Assembly: GCA_963580455.1 (NCBI GenBank)
Contig: OY756969.1
Location: forward strand, 11,456,760-11,520,759
Source: Euonymus europaeus
Taxonomy: Eukaryota; Streptophyta; Magnoliopsida; Celastrales; Celastraceae
Direction of reading: 5' to 3'
Length of the DNA: 64,000 nt
Shown here: positions 11,450 through 21,904 of the stretch, piece by piece
Layout of the letters: each line of letters opens with the position of its first letter
Position numbering within the stretch: the first letter of the stretch is position 1
Translations under genes and position numbers: made by a program
The notes under the pieces: model-generated
The model's database searches: none
What the model saw: the letters and a program-made list of their open reading frames with translations, nothing else
Told to the model about the DNA's origin: nothing

Positions 11450-12987
11450 ATTATTTCGTTGTCAAAAGAACAACTTTCATTCGTAATTGGACAAAAGCGT
11501 TAAAAGCACCTCTATCGAGAGAGTTAAGCAATTTCGAACCATCAAAGCTGATAGGTGTACACTTTTTATTGTTGCTTTATGTCCAAATTTTCTAGTATTC
11601 GCATCGCAAATTATTTCATTGTCAAAAGCATAAATTTCGTTCTTTATATGAAAGAACTAGTGAAAGCATATCTATCAAGAGAGTTGGGCAATTTCGAACC
11701 ATCAAAGTTGGTCGGTCTACACTTTTTATTGTTCTTTTATGTCAAATTTTACTAGTATAGACTCCGCAGATTGTTTCGTTGACAAAAGACCCACTTTCGC
11801 TCCCAAATGGACAAAACCGTTAAAAGCTCCTCCATGGAGAGAGTTGAGCAATTCCGAACCATTGAAGTTGATTTTTGTGAACTTTTTATTGTTGATTTAT
11901 GTGCAAATTTACTAGTATACACTTCATAAATTGTTTCGCTGTCAAAAAGACCAAATTTTGATCTCAAATGGGAAAAACAGTTAAAAGCTACTTTATCAAG
12001 AGAATTGAGCAATTTCAAACTGTCAAAGTTGGTTGTTGTTTACTCTTTATTGTTATTTTATGTCAAATTTTACATGTATAGGATACATAGATTGTTTCGA
12101 TGCCAAAAGACCAACTTTTTATCTCAAATGGAAAAAACCGTTAGAAGCTCCTCCGTGGAGAGTTGAGCAATTTCGAACCATCAAGTTGATAGGTGTGCAC
12201 TTTTTATTGTTGATTTATGTGGAAATTTACTAGTATATGCTTCGTAGATCGTTTCATTGCCAAAATGAGCAACTTTTGAGCTCAAATGGACAAAAAAGTT
12301 AGAAACTCCTTTATCGAGAGAATTGAGCATTTTCAAACCATCAAAGTTGATCGGTGTATGCATTTTATTATTAATTTATGTCAAATTTTATATGTATAGG
12401 ATCCGTAGATTGTTTCGATACCAAAACACCAACTTTTTATCGCAAATGGACAAAACCGTTGAAAGCCTCTCCATGGAGAGATTTGAGTAATTTCGAACTA
12501 TCAAATTTGTTAGGTATGCACTTTTTATTGTTGCTTTATGTCCTAATTTTCTAGTATTCGCTTTGTAGATTATTTCGTTGTCCAAAGAACAACTTTCATT
12601 TATAATTGGACAAAAGCATTAAAAACACCTTTTATTGTTGCTTTATGTCCAAATTATCTAGTATTCGCTTTGTAGATTATTTCATTGTCAAAAGAACAAC
12701 TTTCGTTCTCAATTGGACAAAACTATTAAAAGCTCCTCTATTGAGAGACTTGAGTAATTTTGAACCATCAAAGTTGGTCGGTGTACACTTTCTTTTATAT
12801 CAAATTTTACAAGTATAGACTCCGTAGATTATTTTGTTGCCAAAATACCAATTTTCATTCCCAAATGGACAAAATCGTTAGAAGTTCCTAGTTGGAGAGA
12901 GTTGAGCAATTTCGAACCGTCAAAATTGATAGGTGTGCACTTTTTACTGTTTCTTTATGTCCAAATTTTTTAGTATTCGATTCGTAG
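11450..12987 (+). repeat. 1,538-bp ten-monomer segment, copy A
   Basis: This segment and 12988-14525 appear identical base for base across all blocks I compared. The spacing of every recognisable landmark is exactly 1,538 bp. It spans ten monomers, one of them internally shortened near 12626. Neighbouring monomers outside the pair are clearly diverged, so the duplication is far younger than the array. Confidence 0.85.
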
Positions 12988-14525
12988 ATTATTTCGTTGT
13001 CAAAAGAACAACTTTCATTCGTAATTGGACAAAAGCGTTAAAAGCACCTCTATCGAGAGAGTTAAGCAATTTCGAACCATCAAAGCTGATAGGTGTACAC
13101 TTTTTATTGTTGCTTTATGTCCAAATTTTCTAGTATTCGCATCGCAAATTATTTCATTGTCAAAAGCATAAATTTCGTTCTTTATATGAAAGAACTAGTG
13201 AAAGCATATCTATCAAGAGAGTTGGGCAATTTCGAACCATCAAAGTTGGTCGGTCTACACTTTTTATTGTTCTTTTATGTCAAATTTTACTAGTATAGAC
13301 TCCGCAGATTGTTTCGTTGACAAAAGACCCACTTTCGCTCCCAAATGGACAAAACCGTTAAAAGCTCCTCCATGGAGAGAGTTGAGCAATTCCGAACCAT
13401 TGAAGTTGATTTTTGTGAACTTTTTATTGTTGATTTATGTGCAAATTTACTAGTATACACTTCATAAATTGTTTCGCTGTCAAAAAGACCAAATTTTGAT
13501 CTCAAATGGGAAAAACAGTTAAAAGCTACTTTATCAAGAGAATTGAGCAATTTCAAACTGTCAAAGTTGGTTGTTGTTTACTCTTTATTGTTATTTTATG
13601 TCAAATTTTACATGTATAGGATACATAGATTGTTTCGATGCCAAAAGACCAACTTTTTATCTCAAATGGAAAAAACCGTTAGAAGCTCCTCCGTGGAGAG
13701 TTGAGCAATTTCGAACCATCAAGTTGATAGGTGTGCACTTTTTATTGTTGATTTATGTGGAAATTTACTAGTATATGCTTCGTAGATCGTTTCATTGCCA
13801 AAATGAGCAACTTTTGAGCTCAAATGGACAAAAAAGTTAGAAACTCCTTTATCGAGAGAATTGAGCATTTTCAAACCATCAAAGTTGATCGGTGTATGCA
13901 TTTTATTATTAATTTATGTCAAATTTTATATGTATAGGATCCGTAGATTGTTTCGATACCAAAACACCAACTTTTTATCGCAAATGGACAAAACCGTTGA
14001 AAGCCTCTCCATGGAGAGATTTGAGTAATTTCGAACTATCAAATTTGTTAGGTATGCACTTTTTATTGTTGCTTTATGTCCTAATTTTCTAGTATTCGCT
14101 TTGTAGATTATTTCGTTGTCCAAAGAACAACTTTCATTTATAATTGGACAAAAGCATTAAAAACACCTTTTATTGTTGCTTTATGTCCAAATTATCTAGT
14201 ATTCGCTTTGTAGATTATTTCATTGTCAAAAGAACAACTTTCGTTCTCAATTGGACAAAACTATTAAAAGCTCCTCTATTGAGAGACTTGAGTAATTTTG
14301 AACCATCAAAGTTGGTCGGTGTACACTTTCTTTTATATCAAATTTTACAAGTATAGACTCCGTAGATTATTTTGTTGCCAAAATACCAATTTTCATTCCC
14401 AAATGGACAAAATCGTTAGAAGTTCCTAGTTGGAGAGAGTTGAGCAATTTCGAACCGTCAAAATTGATAGGTGTGCACTTTTTACTGTTTCTTTATGTCC
14501 AAATTTTTTAGTATTCGATTCGTAG
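12988..14525 (+). repeat. 1,538-bp ten-monomer segment, copy B
   Basis: Direct tandem copy of 11450-12987. After its end the identity continues for about 32 bases of common satellite motif and then breaks, where ACTTTCATTCG changes to ACTTTCGTTCT. This fits unequal exchange between related monomers. Confidence 0.85.
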
Positions 14526-16117
14526 ATTATTTCGTTGTCAAAAGAACAACTTTCGTTCTCAATATGACAAAACCATTAAAAAGCACCTATATCGAGAGAA
14601 TTGAGCAATTTCGAACCATCAAGGTTGGTCAGTGTACCATTTTTATTGTTATTTTTTGTTAAATTTTACGAGTATAGGCTCCGTAGATTGTTTCGTTATT
14701 AAAAACACCATCTTTTGTTCCAAAATGGTCAAAATCGTAAAAAACTCCTTCAGGGAGAGTTGAGCAATTCCAAACCATAAAAGTTGATAGGTGTACACCT
14801 GTAATTGTTTTTTTATGTCCATGTTTACTATAATACACTTCTTATATTGTTTTGCTGTCAAAACACCATTTTTCGTTCTCAATTGGAAAAAGGTTTAAAA
14901 GCTCCTCTATCAAGAGAGTTGAGCTATTTTGAACAATCAAAATGGTTTTTTGTACACTTTTTATTGTGATTTGATGTCAAATTTTACGAGTATAGCTTCC
15001 ATAGATTTTTTTCGTTGCCAAAAGATTGATTTCGTTCCCAAAAGGACAAAACTGCTAAAAGCTTCTCCAGGGAAGTAGTTGAGCAATTCTGAACCATCAA
15101 AGTTGATAGGTGTGCAATTTTTATTGTTGCTTTATATCCAAATTATATAGTATTCGCTACGTAGATTATTTTGTTGTCAAAAGAACAACTTTTCTTCTCA
15201 ATTGGACAACCATTAAAAGCACCTCTATCGAGAGCTTTGAGTAATTCTGAACCATCAAAGTTGATCGCTGTGCACTTTTTAATGTTGTTTTTTATCCAAA
15301 TTTTCTAGTATTCGTTTCGTTGATTATTTCGTTGTCAAAAGCATAACTTTCGTTCTCTATATGACAAAACTGTTAAAAGCACCTCTATCGGGAGAGTCGA
15401 ACTATTTTGAACCATCAAAGTTGTTCAATCTACACATTTTATTGTTCTTTTATGTCAAATTTTACTAGTATAGACTCCACAGATTGTTTCGTTCCCAAAT
15501 GTACAAAATCGTTAAAAGCTCTTCCATGTAAAGAGTTGAGCAATTCGGAACCATCAAATTGATAGGTGTGCACTTTATATTGTTGATTTATGTTCAAATT
15601 TAATAGCATAAGCTTTGTAGATCGTTTCATTGTCAAAAAGACCAACTTTCAATCTTAAATGGACGAAACCGCTAAAAGCTCCTTTATCGAGAGAATTGAA
15701 CAATTTCAAACCATCAAAGTTTTTCGGTCTATGCTTTTTATTGTTATTTTATGGCAAACTTCACAAGTATACGATCCGTAGATTGTTTCGATGCCAACAG
15801 ACCAATTTTCTATCTCAAATCGACAAAAACATTAGAAGCTTCTCTATGGAGATAGTTGAGTAATTCCGAACCATCAAATTTAATAGGTGTTCACTTTTTG
15901 TTGTTGCTTTAAGTACAAATTGTCTAGTATTCGCTTCGTAGATTATTTCATTGTCAGAAGAACAACTTTCATTCTCAATTAGACAAAACTGTTAAATGCA
16001 CCTCTATGCACCTCTATCGAGAGAGTTGAGCAATTTTGAATCTTCAAAGTTGATAGGTGTGCATTTTTTATTGTTGCTTTATGTCCAAATTATCAAGTAT
16101 TCGCTTCATAGATTATT

Positions 16118-16122
16118 TCGTT
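16118..16122 (+). repeat. Candidate 5-bp target site TCGTT at left edge of the retrotransposon array
   Basis: These five satellite bases directly precede the TG of the first LTR. Ty3/gypsy integration normally duplicates 5 bp. The matching right copy lies outside the window, so this is unconfirmed. Confidence 0.4.
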
Positions 16123-16630
16123 TGTAGTACCCCATTTTTGTCCGGGCACTTGTTATTTTTAATAACATGATAATAAAAATTGAAAAAAAGGAAAGAAACT
16201 TAATCAAACCCTAAGACCGATCCACTCAAATTAACCTACCCAATTAAGTCCAATTGCCAAATCCTACATCTAACCAAACTCACCAAATACCCAACGGCCA
16301 CCTAAAGCTACCCAATTATCAGGCCCAGCCCACCTAAAGTTACTCACCTATCCGGCCCAAATAATCAATTACCTATCAAGCCCAAAGCCCAACCCACTTA
16401 ACCTACATCTAACCTATCCCACTCAAACCCTACATTCATCTAAAGGGAAAGTGGAGGGAGGCGGCACAAGAAGCCAGAGGAAAACTGGTGGAGGATGACG
16501 GAAGAAAGCAGAGGGAGAGAACGCACCAGAGAAAGAGAGAAAGTGGGAGACAGAGTGGTAGTGGGAAGGAAAGGTGAAAATAATGGAGATGGTGGAAGGT
16601 GAAGAGCTGGAAGGCACACTGGCTGAGGAC

Positions 16631-16638
16631 TATAAAAG
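16631..16638 (+). promoter_or_regulatory. Probable TATA box of LTR 1
   Basis: TATAAAAG lies about 509 bp into the LTR. Transcription would start near 16660. The same box is at 32398-32405 in LTR 2, 48164-48171 in LTR 3, and 50033-50040 on the minus strand. Upstream, 16315-16410 holds a cluster of GCCCA/GGCCCA motifs resembling plant site II elements. Confidence 0.5.
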
Positions 16639-17631
16639 CCCGAAGGCTGAAGCGAGGAAGGGGGGAAATTTCTGGGGAAGAAACAGAAGAAAAAAGAAGA
16701 AACAAAAGGACGGAGGAGAAAAGCAAGGAGGACTTCGTGAAGTGTTTGACAGAGGAGAAAATCGGAGAGTTTCAGAGTGATTTTGGGGAGGAAGAAACGG
16801 ATTTGGAAAAGATCCGGAAGAAGAGAGGGGACCCGAAGGGAATTTTTGGGGGTATCTGGAAACGAAAAACGGAAAAGGCCGGAGGTTTTTGGAGGGGACG
16901 AAATCGAAAAGGAAGATCCGGACAGAAGAAACAGAGAAGGCAGATTGAAAAAGAAGGGAAGATTCGGAGGAAACAAAGTAGAGAAAGCTGAGAGTTAAGA
17001 AGATCTAAGGGTTCGTTTTTTCATTTTTCTTGTTCTTGATTTGATGCCTGATCGCGCTGGTTTTCGTTTGTTTATTTTTGCTGGATTTTGTGTGACTGTG
17101 GCTTGGTATTCTTCTGGAATATGTTTCTGTTTTGTTCGGTTTCTCTGTTGGTTTGATTGCAGGGATGGAAGGGGATGTTGCTGGTGCCAGTTGGGCTGAA
17201 GCTTGGAGAAGATGATGAACAGTGCCGAGTCGGGCCGGGCTTTACTTGTGTTTATGGGTCGGGTTCATTTGAGGTTTAGTTTTGTTGTTATTGGGCATTT
17301 GGGCTCGGGTAGGCTAGGTTTAGTTTGTTTGGTTCTGGGCCAGGTTTATTTGTTTTTCGGGCCGGATTTGTTTTATTTTTGGGGTTTAGGTTTTGTTTGC
17401 ATTGTTAACAGGCTCGGGTTAGTTTAATTTTTGGGCCAGTTTCTATTTGATTTGGGCCGGGTTTGATTGAGATTCTATTTGATTTGGGCCGGGTTTGATT
17501 GAGATTTAAGGTTTCTGTTTGTATTATTCATGGGCCATAGTGAATTTAGATGCATTTGGGCTTGTTTGTTTTGGGTTTTCAATAATAGGTTAGGTTGTAA
17601 TTTTTTTTATATATATGAGCCCAAGTAGTGT

Positions 17632-17637
17632 AATAAA
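17632..17637 (+). terminator. Candidate poly(A) signal AATAAA in LTR 1
   Basis: AATAAA lies roughly 1 kb after the TATA box, a plausible distance for a long R region. LTR 2 has it at 33399-33404. The truncated LTRs at the inverted junction have lost it. Confidence 0.35.
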
Positions 17638-17778
17638 ATAGTGAAAGTAGTATAGATAGTATTACTTAGATTAATATGTATGTTTATATTTAATTTCAGT
17701 GTTTATTAAAATAATTCCAAAAAGAATCAAATCATACGATTACATACGTTCAACCCACCAAACATCCAATAAATTCGA

Positions 17779-18335
17779 GAATATCAAAGTATTGTTTCTC
17801 AACAAATTTCATCCTACAAATATGAGAATATCAACGTATTGGTTTCTCATCCACCATTTTTCGTCAACCATCCAACCTTGTTTAGAGAATATCAAAGTAT
17901 TGGTTTCTCATCCACCATTTTTCGTCAACCATCCAACCTTGTTTAGAGAATATCAAAGTATTGGTTTCTCGAGACATTTCCTTCAACCATCTAACCTTGT
18001 TTAGAAAATATCAAAGTATTGGTTTCTCGAGACATTTCTTTCAACCATCTAACCTTGTTTAGAGAATATCAAAGTATTGGTTTCTCGAGACATTTCCTTC
18101 AAAATCATCCAACCTTGTTTAGAGAATATCAAAGTATTGGTTTCTCGAGACATTTCTTTCAAATACTCGATTATCTTAAGAGAATATCAAAGTATTGGTT
18201 TCTCGAGAGATTTCTTTCAAACATCCAATAATGTTAGAGAATTTCAAAGTATTGATTTCTCGAAACATTTCTTTTAAAAAAACAAAGTTTAAATTCCTTG
18301 AATAGATGTTTGGGAATATCAAAGTATTGGTTTCT
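17779..18335 (+). repeat. LTR-internal minisatellite, ~58-61-bp units
   Basis: About ten units carry GAGAATATCAAAGTATTGG followed by TTTCTC(GAGACATTTC), with spacers such as CATCCAACCTTGTTTA. Early units have TTTCTCATCCACC instead. Copies become more diverged towards the right end. LTR 2 has the same block at 33546-34102. Confidence 0.85.
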
Positions 18336-18787
18336 TTAAATATTCTATTTTTGAGAAATATAATTCATAAATAATAATAACGCAAACTTTTCAATCTTTC
18401 TCCTATTGACCCAAAATTTTAATTACATTATCACTTATAAATTATTTTAACATTTATTCAAAATTAATGGAGTTTTCTTCCACACATTTGACAATAAATT
18501 ATTTTTCGGACACATGAAATTTATTAAAACAATTTGAAATATTTATGAAACATTTTTAAGAAAAGACATAAACAATTTAAAAGGCAACCGACTAGGGAGT
18601 TGTGGGGTGCCTAACACCTTCCCCACACTCAATAGACCCCCTTACCCATTTTTTCTGGTTCGCAGGCCTAACATTTAGTGTCCAATTGCACTATAATCAA
18701 TTGGTGGCGACTCTTACATTTTCTTACATTTTTACAGACATTTTCTCAAATAGCGCCGGTACGCGTCGTGATTTCGGTTGCGACAAC

Positions 18788-18805
18788 TGGCGACTCTGCT
18801 GGGGA
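18788..18805 (+). other. Primer binding site, tRNA-Arg type (copy 1)
   Basis: TGGCGACTCTGCTGGGGA starts two bases after the LTR. As I recall it, this is the PBS described for legume Ogre elements, complementary to the 3' end of a tRNA-Arg. It primes minus-strand DNA synthesis. Confidence 0.85.
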
Positions 18806-19390
18806 AACCAGGTTTTTACTGAAGGGGTCGAGCCTTTGTATGGATGTTTATGCTTTTTTCTTAAATTTGAATTTTTGTTTACTATGAAGTTTAACACCAT
18901 AGTTTATTGATTTATACGTCATTGAGGACACAATACATTACACACACATAACCCTATACCCGGGTTTTCCTTGTGATTAGTGAGGGTTGACCTACCACCT
19001 TTTTGGGATTTACTTCCCTGTGTAGGTGGGGGAAGACACTCTCCTGGATTGACGTCCTCTTAAAGTATTAAGGGATGGACTTTTGTTATCCAAGTATGGA
19101 TCAAAAGTCACATAATCCAGTAAACCTCTCGCGTAGTCGCGTTGTAGTTTAGATACACAACCCAAATGCACATTAGATCTCCAGACATGTTAGGATTATC
19201 TATCAAACTAGGAACAACAACGGCATCCTTATTTCTAACAGTTTATTGTTATCTTATGATTGTACATCGTTGCACATATCCAAGTTGTGTTTGTTTTACA
19301 TGTCCTAAATTGCAAATACCTTTCTTACTCTTTGTTCATACATACACTAGAGCACAAATCTTTGTAATCTAATTAGATAGTACTTGCAGA
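18806..19390 (+). other. Leader between PBS and ORF1 (copy 1)
   Basis: 585 bp without a convincing ORF. It should be part of the genomic RNA leader and may hold a packaging or dimerisation signal, though I recognise none. It ends with a splice-acceptor-like GTACTTGCAG one base before the ORF1 ATG. Confidence 0.5.
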
Positions 19391-21613
19391 ATGATCATAC
19401 CGATAGGGACCAATGCACTAACATTAGAAGATACCCAAGGGGTCAGGGAGAAGTTAGAAGCATTGCAAGAAAGATGGGGAGACAGTTTGAAGGAAGAACA
19501 ATTTTTGGGACCAGTGAAGAAAGTTACATTTCTAACTCAGGCACCAGCAGCCCTAGCTGAGTTATGGGAAGAACAAGATTTGCAGACAAGGAAAGATTTC
19601 AGAAATGCCTATGGACGAATCGACTATTTGTTGACCATACAAGCACCAGTGACTCTCCTCCAGGCAGCCATGCACCATTGGGACCCGGCATATAGGTTTT
19701 TTGTCTTTGGGTCAGTTGACTTGTCACCATTGATTGAAGAATATGCCGACTTATTGGGATACGCTAAACACGCTAATAAAATCTACAATCCCGGAAAGAA
19801 GGCTTATGCAGAGGTCATTATTTCTAAGCTTCTTGGGATAACTACAAAGAAAGCCAAAGATATGGGGAAGATGCAAGGCACAAGATGGACTTTCCCGACT
19901 CAGATATTGATAAATTTTGCCAGAGAGAATTTCCATAGGGAGGAAGGGAGGTTCGCTTTCGCCATCATTGTTTATGGAGCTGTGATTTTTCCACGTGCAG
20001 GGGGGTATGTGGACAAAAGTGTTATTAACATGGTTGATGACGTCAGATACCGAGCAACTCCAGTACCAGCAATATTGTGTGAAACAATTCGATCTCTTAA
20101 TCATTGCCGTGTTTTCACTGAAGGGAGATTTGTGGGATGTTCACAGCTACTAGGAATCTGGCTCGTCAGCCACCTGAAATATGACAAAACTATCGGAGCA
20201 CCCCTAGTCCAGTTTCAAAAGGATGACTATCAGCTCAGAGATCCCATACAGGATTATGAGAAATCTGGATTGCAGCCGCAAAAACCTTCATTTGAAAAAT
20301 GGAGATGTTTGCTCAGCAAATTAGACGAGACAAAGGTTTACATGAAGGCATTATGGCATAAATCAGAGGGGCTACTATACAAATGTGGTAGTTTCAATTG
20401 GGTCCCTCTTATAGGCCCTTGGGGAATCACAAGTCAAGCCCCAACAATGTTTTTCCGACAAATAGGCGGGAATCTTTGTCGACCAGTGACACATGGCCTA
20501 AGGGAGTTGGAATTCTCTCTTGAGGATGATCAGGCAAAAATGATAATAAAACAGGTAGTGGAGGCTTGGAGTAATCCTCGAGGGGTAAAAAGGGGAGCTT
20601 GGAATACTCATGGAAAAGCTCGATACGAAGCATGGCATTTAAAGAGGGCAAAATCTCGAGTGGCCTTCGGTATAACAAAAGAAGAATCTGTAGATGCGGA
20701 CCAAAAGAAAAGGAAGCGGGCCCAAGAAGATAAAGTAGTGGTTCAGAAAGTGGACGAAGAAGCAGGAGGAAAGACGGCAATAGTAAAAGACCAGCCATTT
20801 TCAGAAGCAACCGTGGATATTGAGAAACAAGAAGTGAATGAGAGCTTTCAATCGGAAAATATGTCAAGTGACGACGAGATGGTAGGAGGGCCATCCGAAC
20901 TCCCGGGGAAAGAAGCGAAAATAGTATGGAAGATGCTAGAAATGATGACAGAAAAATATAAGAAGTATAAAGGGAAATTCAAGGAAGCAAAGGCGGAATT
21001 AGTTAAGAAAGAGAAACGGCAGTCACAAGAAGCCTTGATAATCGAGACTGAAGAAGAGAAAAGAAAGATGCAAAAGGAGCTCCAAGAAGCGTGCAATGAG
21101 ATCAAGCAGCTTAAGGAAACAGTCGCTATGCTGGAAGAAATAAACTATGGCGCAAAGACAGAAATGTTTGATAAAACCATACAGCTGAAAAAGAATATTG
21201 TCGAGATTCACACACTAAAGGAACAGATGGATCGTGTCTTGTATGAAAACCAACTGATCAGAGAACGATGTGATGCCTCAATTCAGCAAAAGGTGGCCGA
21301 AATAAGAGAGTTGAATCAGGAGAATAATTTTCTGCATGAAGAATGGAGCACACTACGAGAGCAACAACAAGGTATTAATGACAAGATCAGGATGGTAATG
21401 AGTCGAGCACTGCGTTTATCAGAATGGGCTAGTGATTATGAAATGTACGAGCAAAATTTGAGGATGAGCCAGATGCTAAACACTCCAGAACTAGCTAAAG
21501 TTTCCTCATTTTTAGCAAGTCTTCGTAGTGATTTACGCGTGATCAGGGAGCAAATATTCCAGATTCAATCAAGAAGCTCCAATGTAGTTGAGGTTGATGA
21601 AGAAGAAATGTAA
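19391..21613 (+). CDS. ORF1: DUF7745-like N-terminal region with C-terminal coiled coil (copy 1)
   Basis: 740 aa encoded upstream of gag, where Ogre-type elements carry an extra ORF of unknown function. Residues about 40-425 form a globular region whose motifs (HWDPAYR 96-102, FGSVDLSPLIEEYADLL 106-122, FVGCSQLLGIW 247-257, WVPLIGPWG 337-345) recall the plant domain DUF7745, itself linked to plant mobile domain-like proteins; this is from memory. A basic KKRKR at 439-443 could be a nuclear localisation signal. Residues 455-505 are acidic and Ser-rich. Residues about 510-690 are a long, charged, heptad-rich coiled coil, suggesting self-association. The end is acidic (VDEEEM). The ATG is the first in the frame after the leader. 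Copy 1 has Phe at 103 where copies 2 and 3 have Cys. I infer no enzymatic function. Confidence 0.85.
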   Translation: MIIPIGTNALTLEDTQGVREKLEALQERWGDSLKEEQFLGPVKKVTFLTQAPAALAELWEEQDLQTRKDFRNAYGRIDYLLTIQAPVTLLQAAMHHWDPAYRFFVFGSVDLSPLIEEYADLLGYAKHANKIYNPGKKAYAEVIISKLLGITTKKAKDMGKMQGTRWTFPTQILINFARENFHREEGRFAFAIIVYGAVIFPRAGGYVDKSVINMVDDVRYRATPVPAILCETIRSLNHCRVFTEGRFVGCSQLLGIWLVSHLKYDKTIGAPLVQFQKDDYQLRDPIQDYEKSGLQPQKPSFEKWRCLLSKLDETKVYMKALWHKSEGLLYKCGSFNWVPLIGPWGITSQAPTMFFRQIGGNLCRPVTHGLRELEFSLEDDQAKMIIKQVVEAWSNPRGVKRGAWNTHGKARYEAWHLKRAKSRVAFGITKEESVDADQKKRKRAQEDKVVVQKVDEEAGGKTAIVKDQPFSEATVDIEKQEVNESFQSENMSSDDEMVGGPSELPGKEAKIVWKMLEMMTEKYKKYKGKFKEAKAELVKKEKRQSQEALIIETEEEKRKMQKELQEACNEIKQLKETVAMLEEINYGAKTEMFDKTIQLKKNIVEIHTLKEQMDRVLYENQLIRERCDASIQQKVAEIRELNQENNFLHEEWSTLREQQQGINDKIRMVMSRALRLSEWASDYEMYEQNLRMSQMLNTPELAKVSSFLASLRSDLRVIREQIFQIQSRSSNVVEVDEEEM

Positions 21614-21904
21614 CCTGTTGATTTACAAACCCTTTCAATGAAATGATTTTTGCTATTATTATCTCTTTATATTGCAAAGATTTATTAGATTTTGCACAAA
21701 CCAGAATCACACTCATGCATGCTTTAAAAAAGGGGATAATAAAAGAAAACTAATGTTTTTTTCATCTCCGTAATGTAGAGAGAGAGAGAATAAAGAACAT
21801 ATAAGCAAAAATAGCATCAGAAAAGCATCATCATCCCTATCAGACTCGCCTACAGCTAAAGCTTGCTAAGAGGATGGAACAAGAAAGAGAGTCAGAATCA
21901 GGAG
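21614..21904 (+). other. Spacer between ORF1 and gag (copy 1)
   Basis: It contains an AG-dinucleotide run near 21776-21789. An acceptor-like CCTACAG precedes gag. An ATG at 21874 in good context (A at -3, G at +4) is out of frame with gag in this copy and would open a 92-codon frame. Confidence 0.5.

Larger units (their letters stand above)
11393..16122 (+). repeat. Satellite array, ~160-bp monomers (right block)
   Basis: This continues the array to the left and resumes after the insertion. About 29 units fit. Subtype order is locally regular, with a GTGCAAATTTACTAGTATA type often followed by a GTCAAATTTTACATGTATAG type. The block is cut at 16122 by the first LTR, in the middle of the motif GATTATTTCGTT|GTCAAAAG. 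Confidence 0.9.
16123..18785 (+). repeat. LTR 1 (5' LTR of copy 1), 2,663 bp
   Basis: It starts TGTAGTACCCC and ends GGTTGCGACA, i.e. TG...CA. The same left edge follows the PPT at 31890 and 47656, and the right edge lies two bases before the PBS, so both limits are firm. Inside are a GCCCA-rich U3, a TATA box, a purine-rich stretch (16440-16990) that opens long frames by composition only, a doubled 32-bp unit (17441-17504), an AATAAA, and a minisatellite. Confidence 0.93.

Noticed and set aside
6336..15863. Dozens of ORFs of 60-105 codons with similar peptides in the satellite blocks
   Set aside because: They recur in step with the satellite unit, occur on both strands and in overlapping frames, and diverge with the DNA. 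They are frame accidents of the repeat, not a gene family.
6334..16122. Satellite array as a CRISPR-like or integron-like repeat system
   Set aside because: Repeats are about 160 bp, contiguous and without unique spacers, and the surroundings are clearly a plant genome.
16436..16998. Overlapping ORFs of 64-178 codons on both strands in the LTR purine-rich stretch (also in the other LTRs)
   Set aside because: Low-complexity GA/CT composition keeps several frames open at once. The peptides are Lys/Glu/Arg-rich or Ser/Pro/Phe-rich, and nothing suggests translation.
20427..20894. 155-codon ORF antisense to ORF1
   Set aside because: It is a Leu/Ser-rich shadow of the ORF1 frame, conserved only because the copies are nearly identical.
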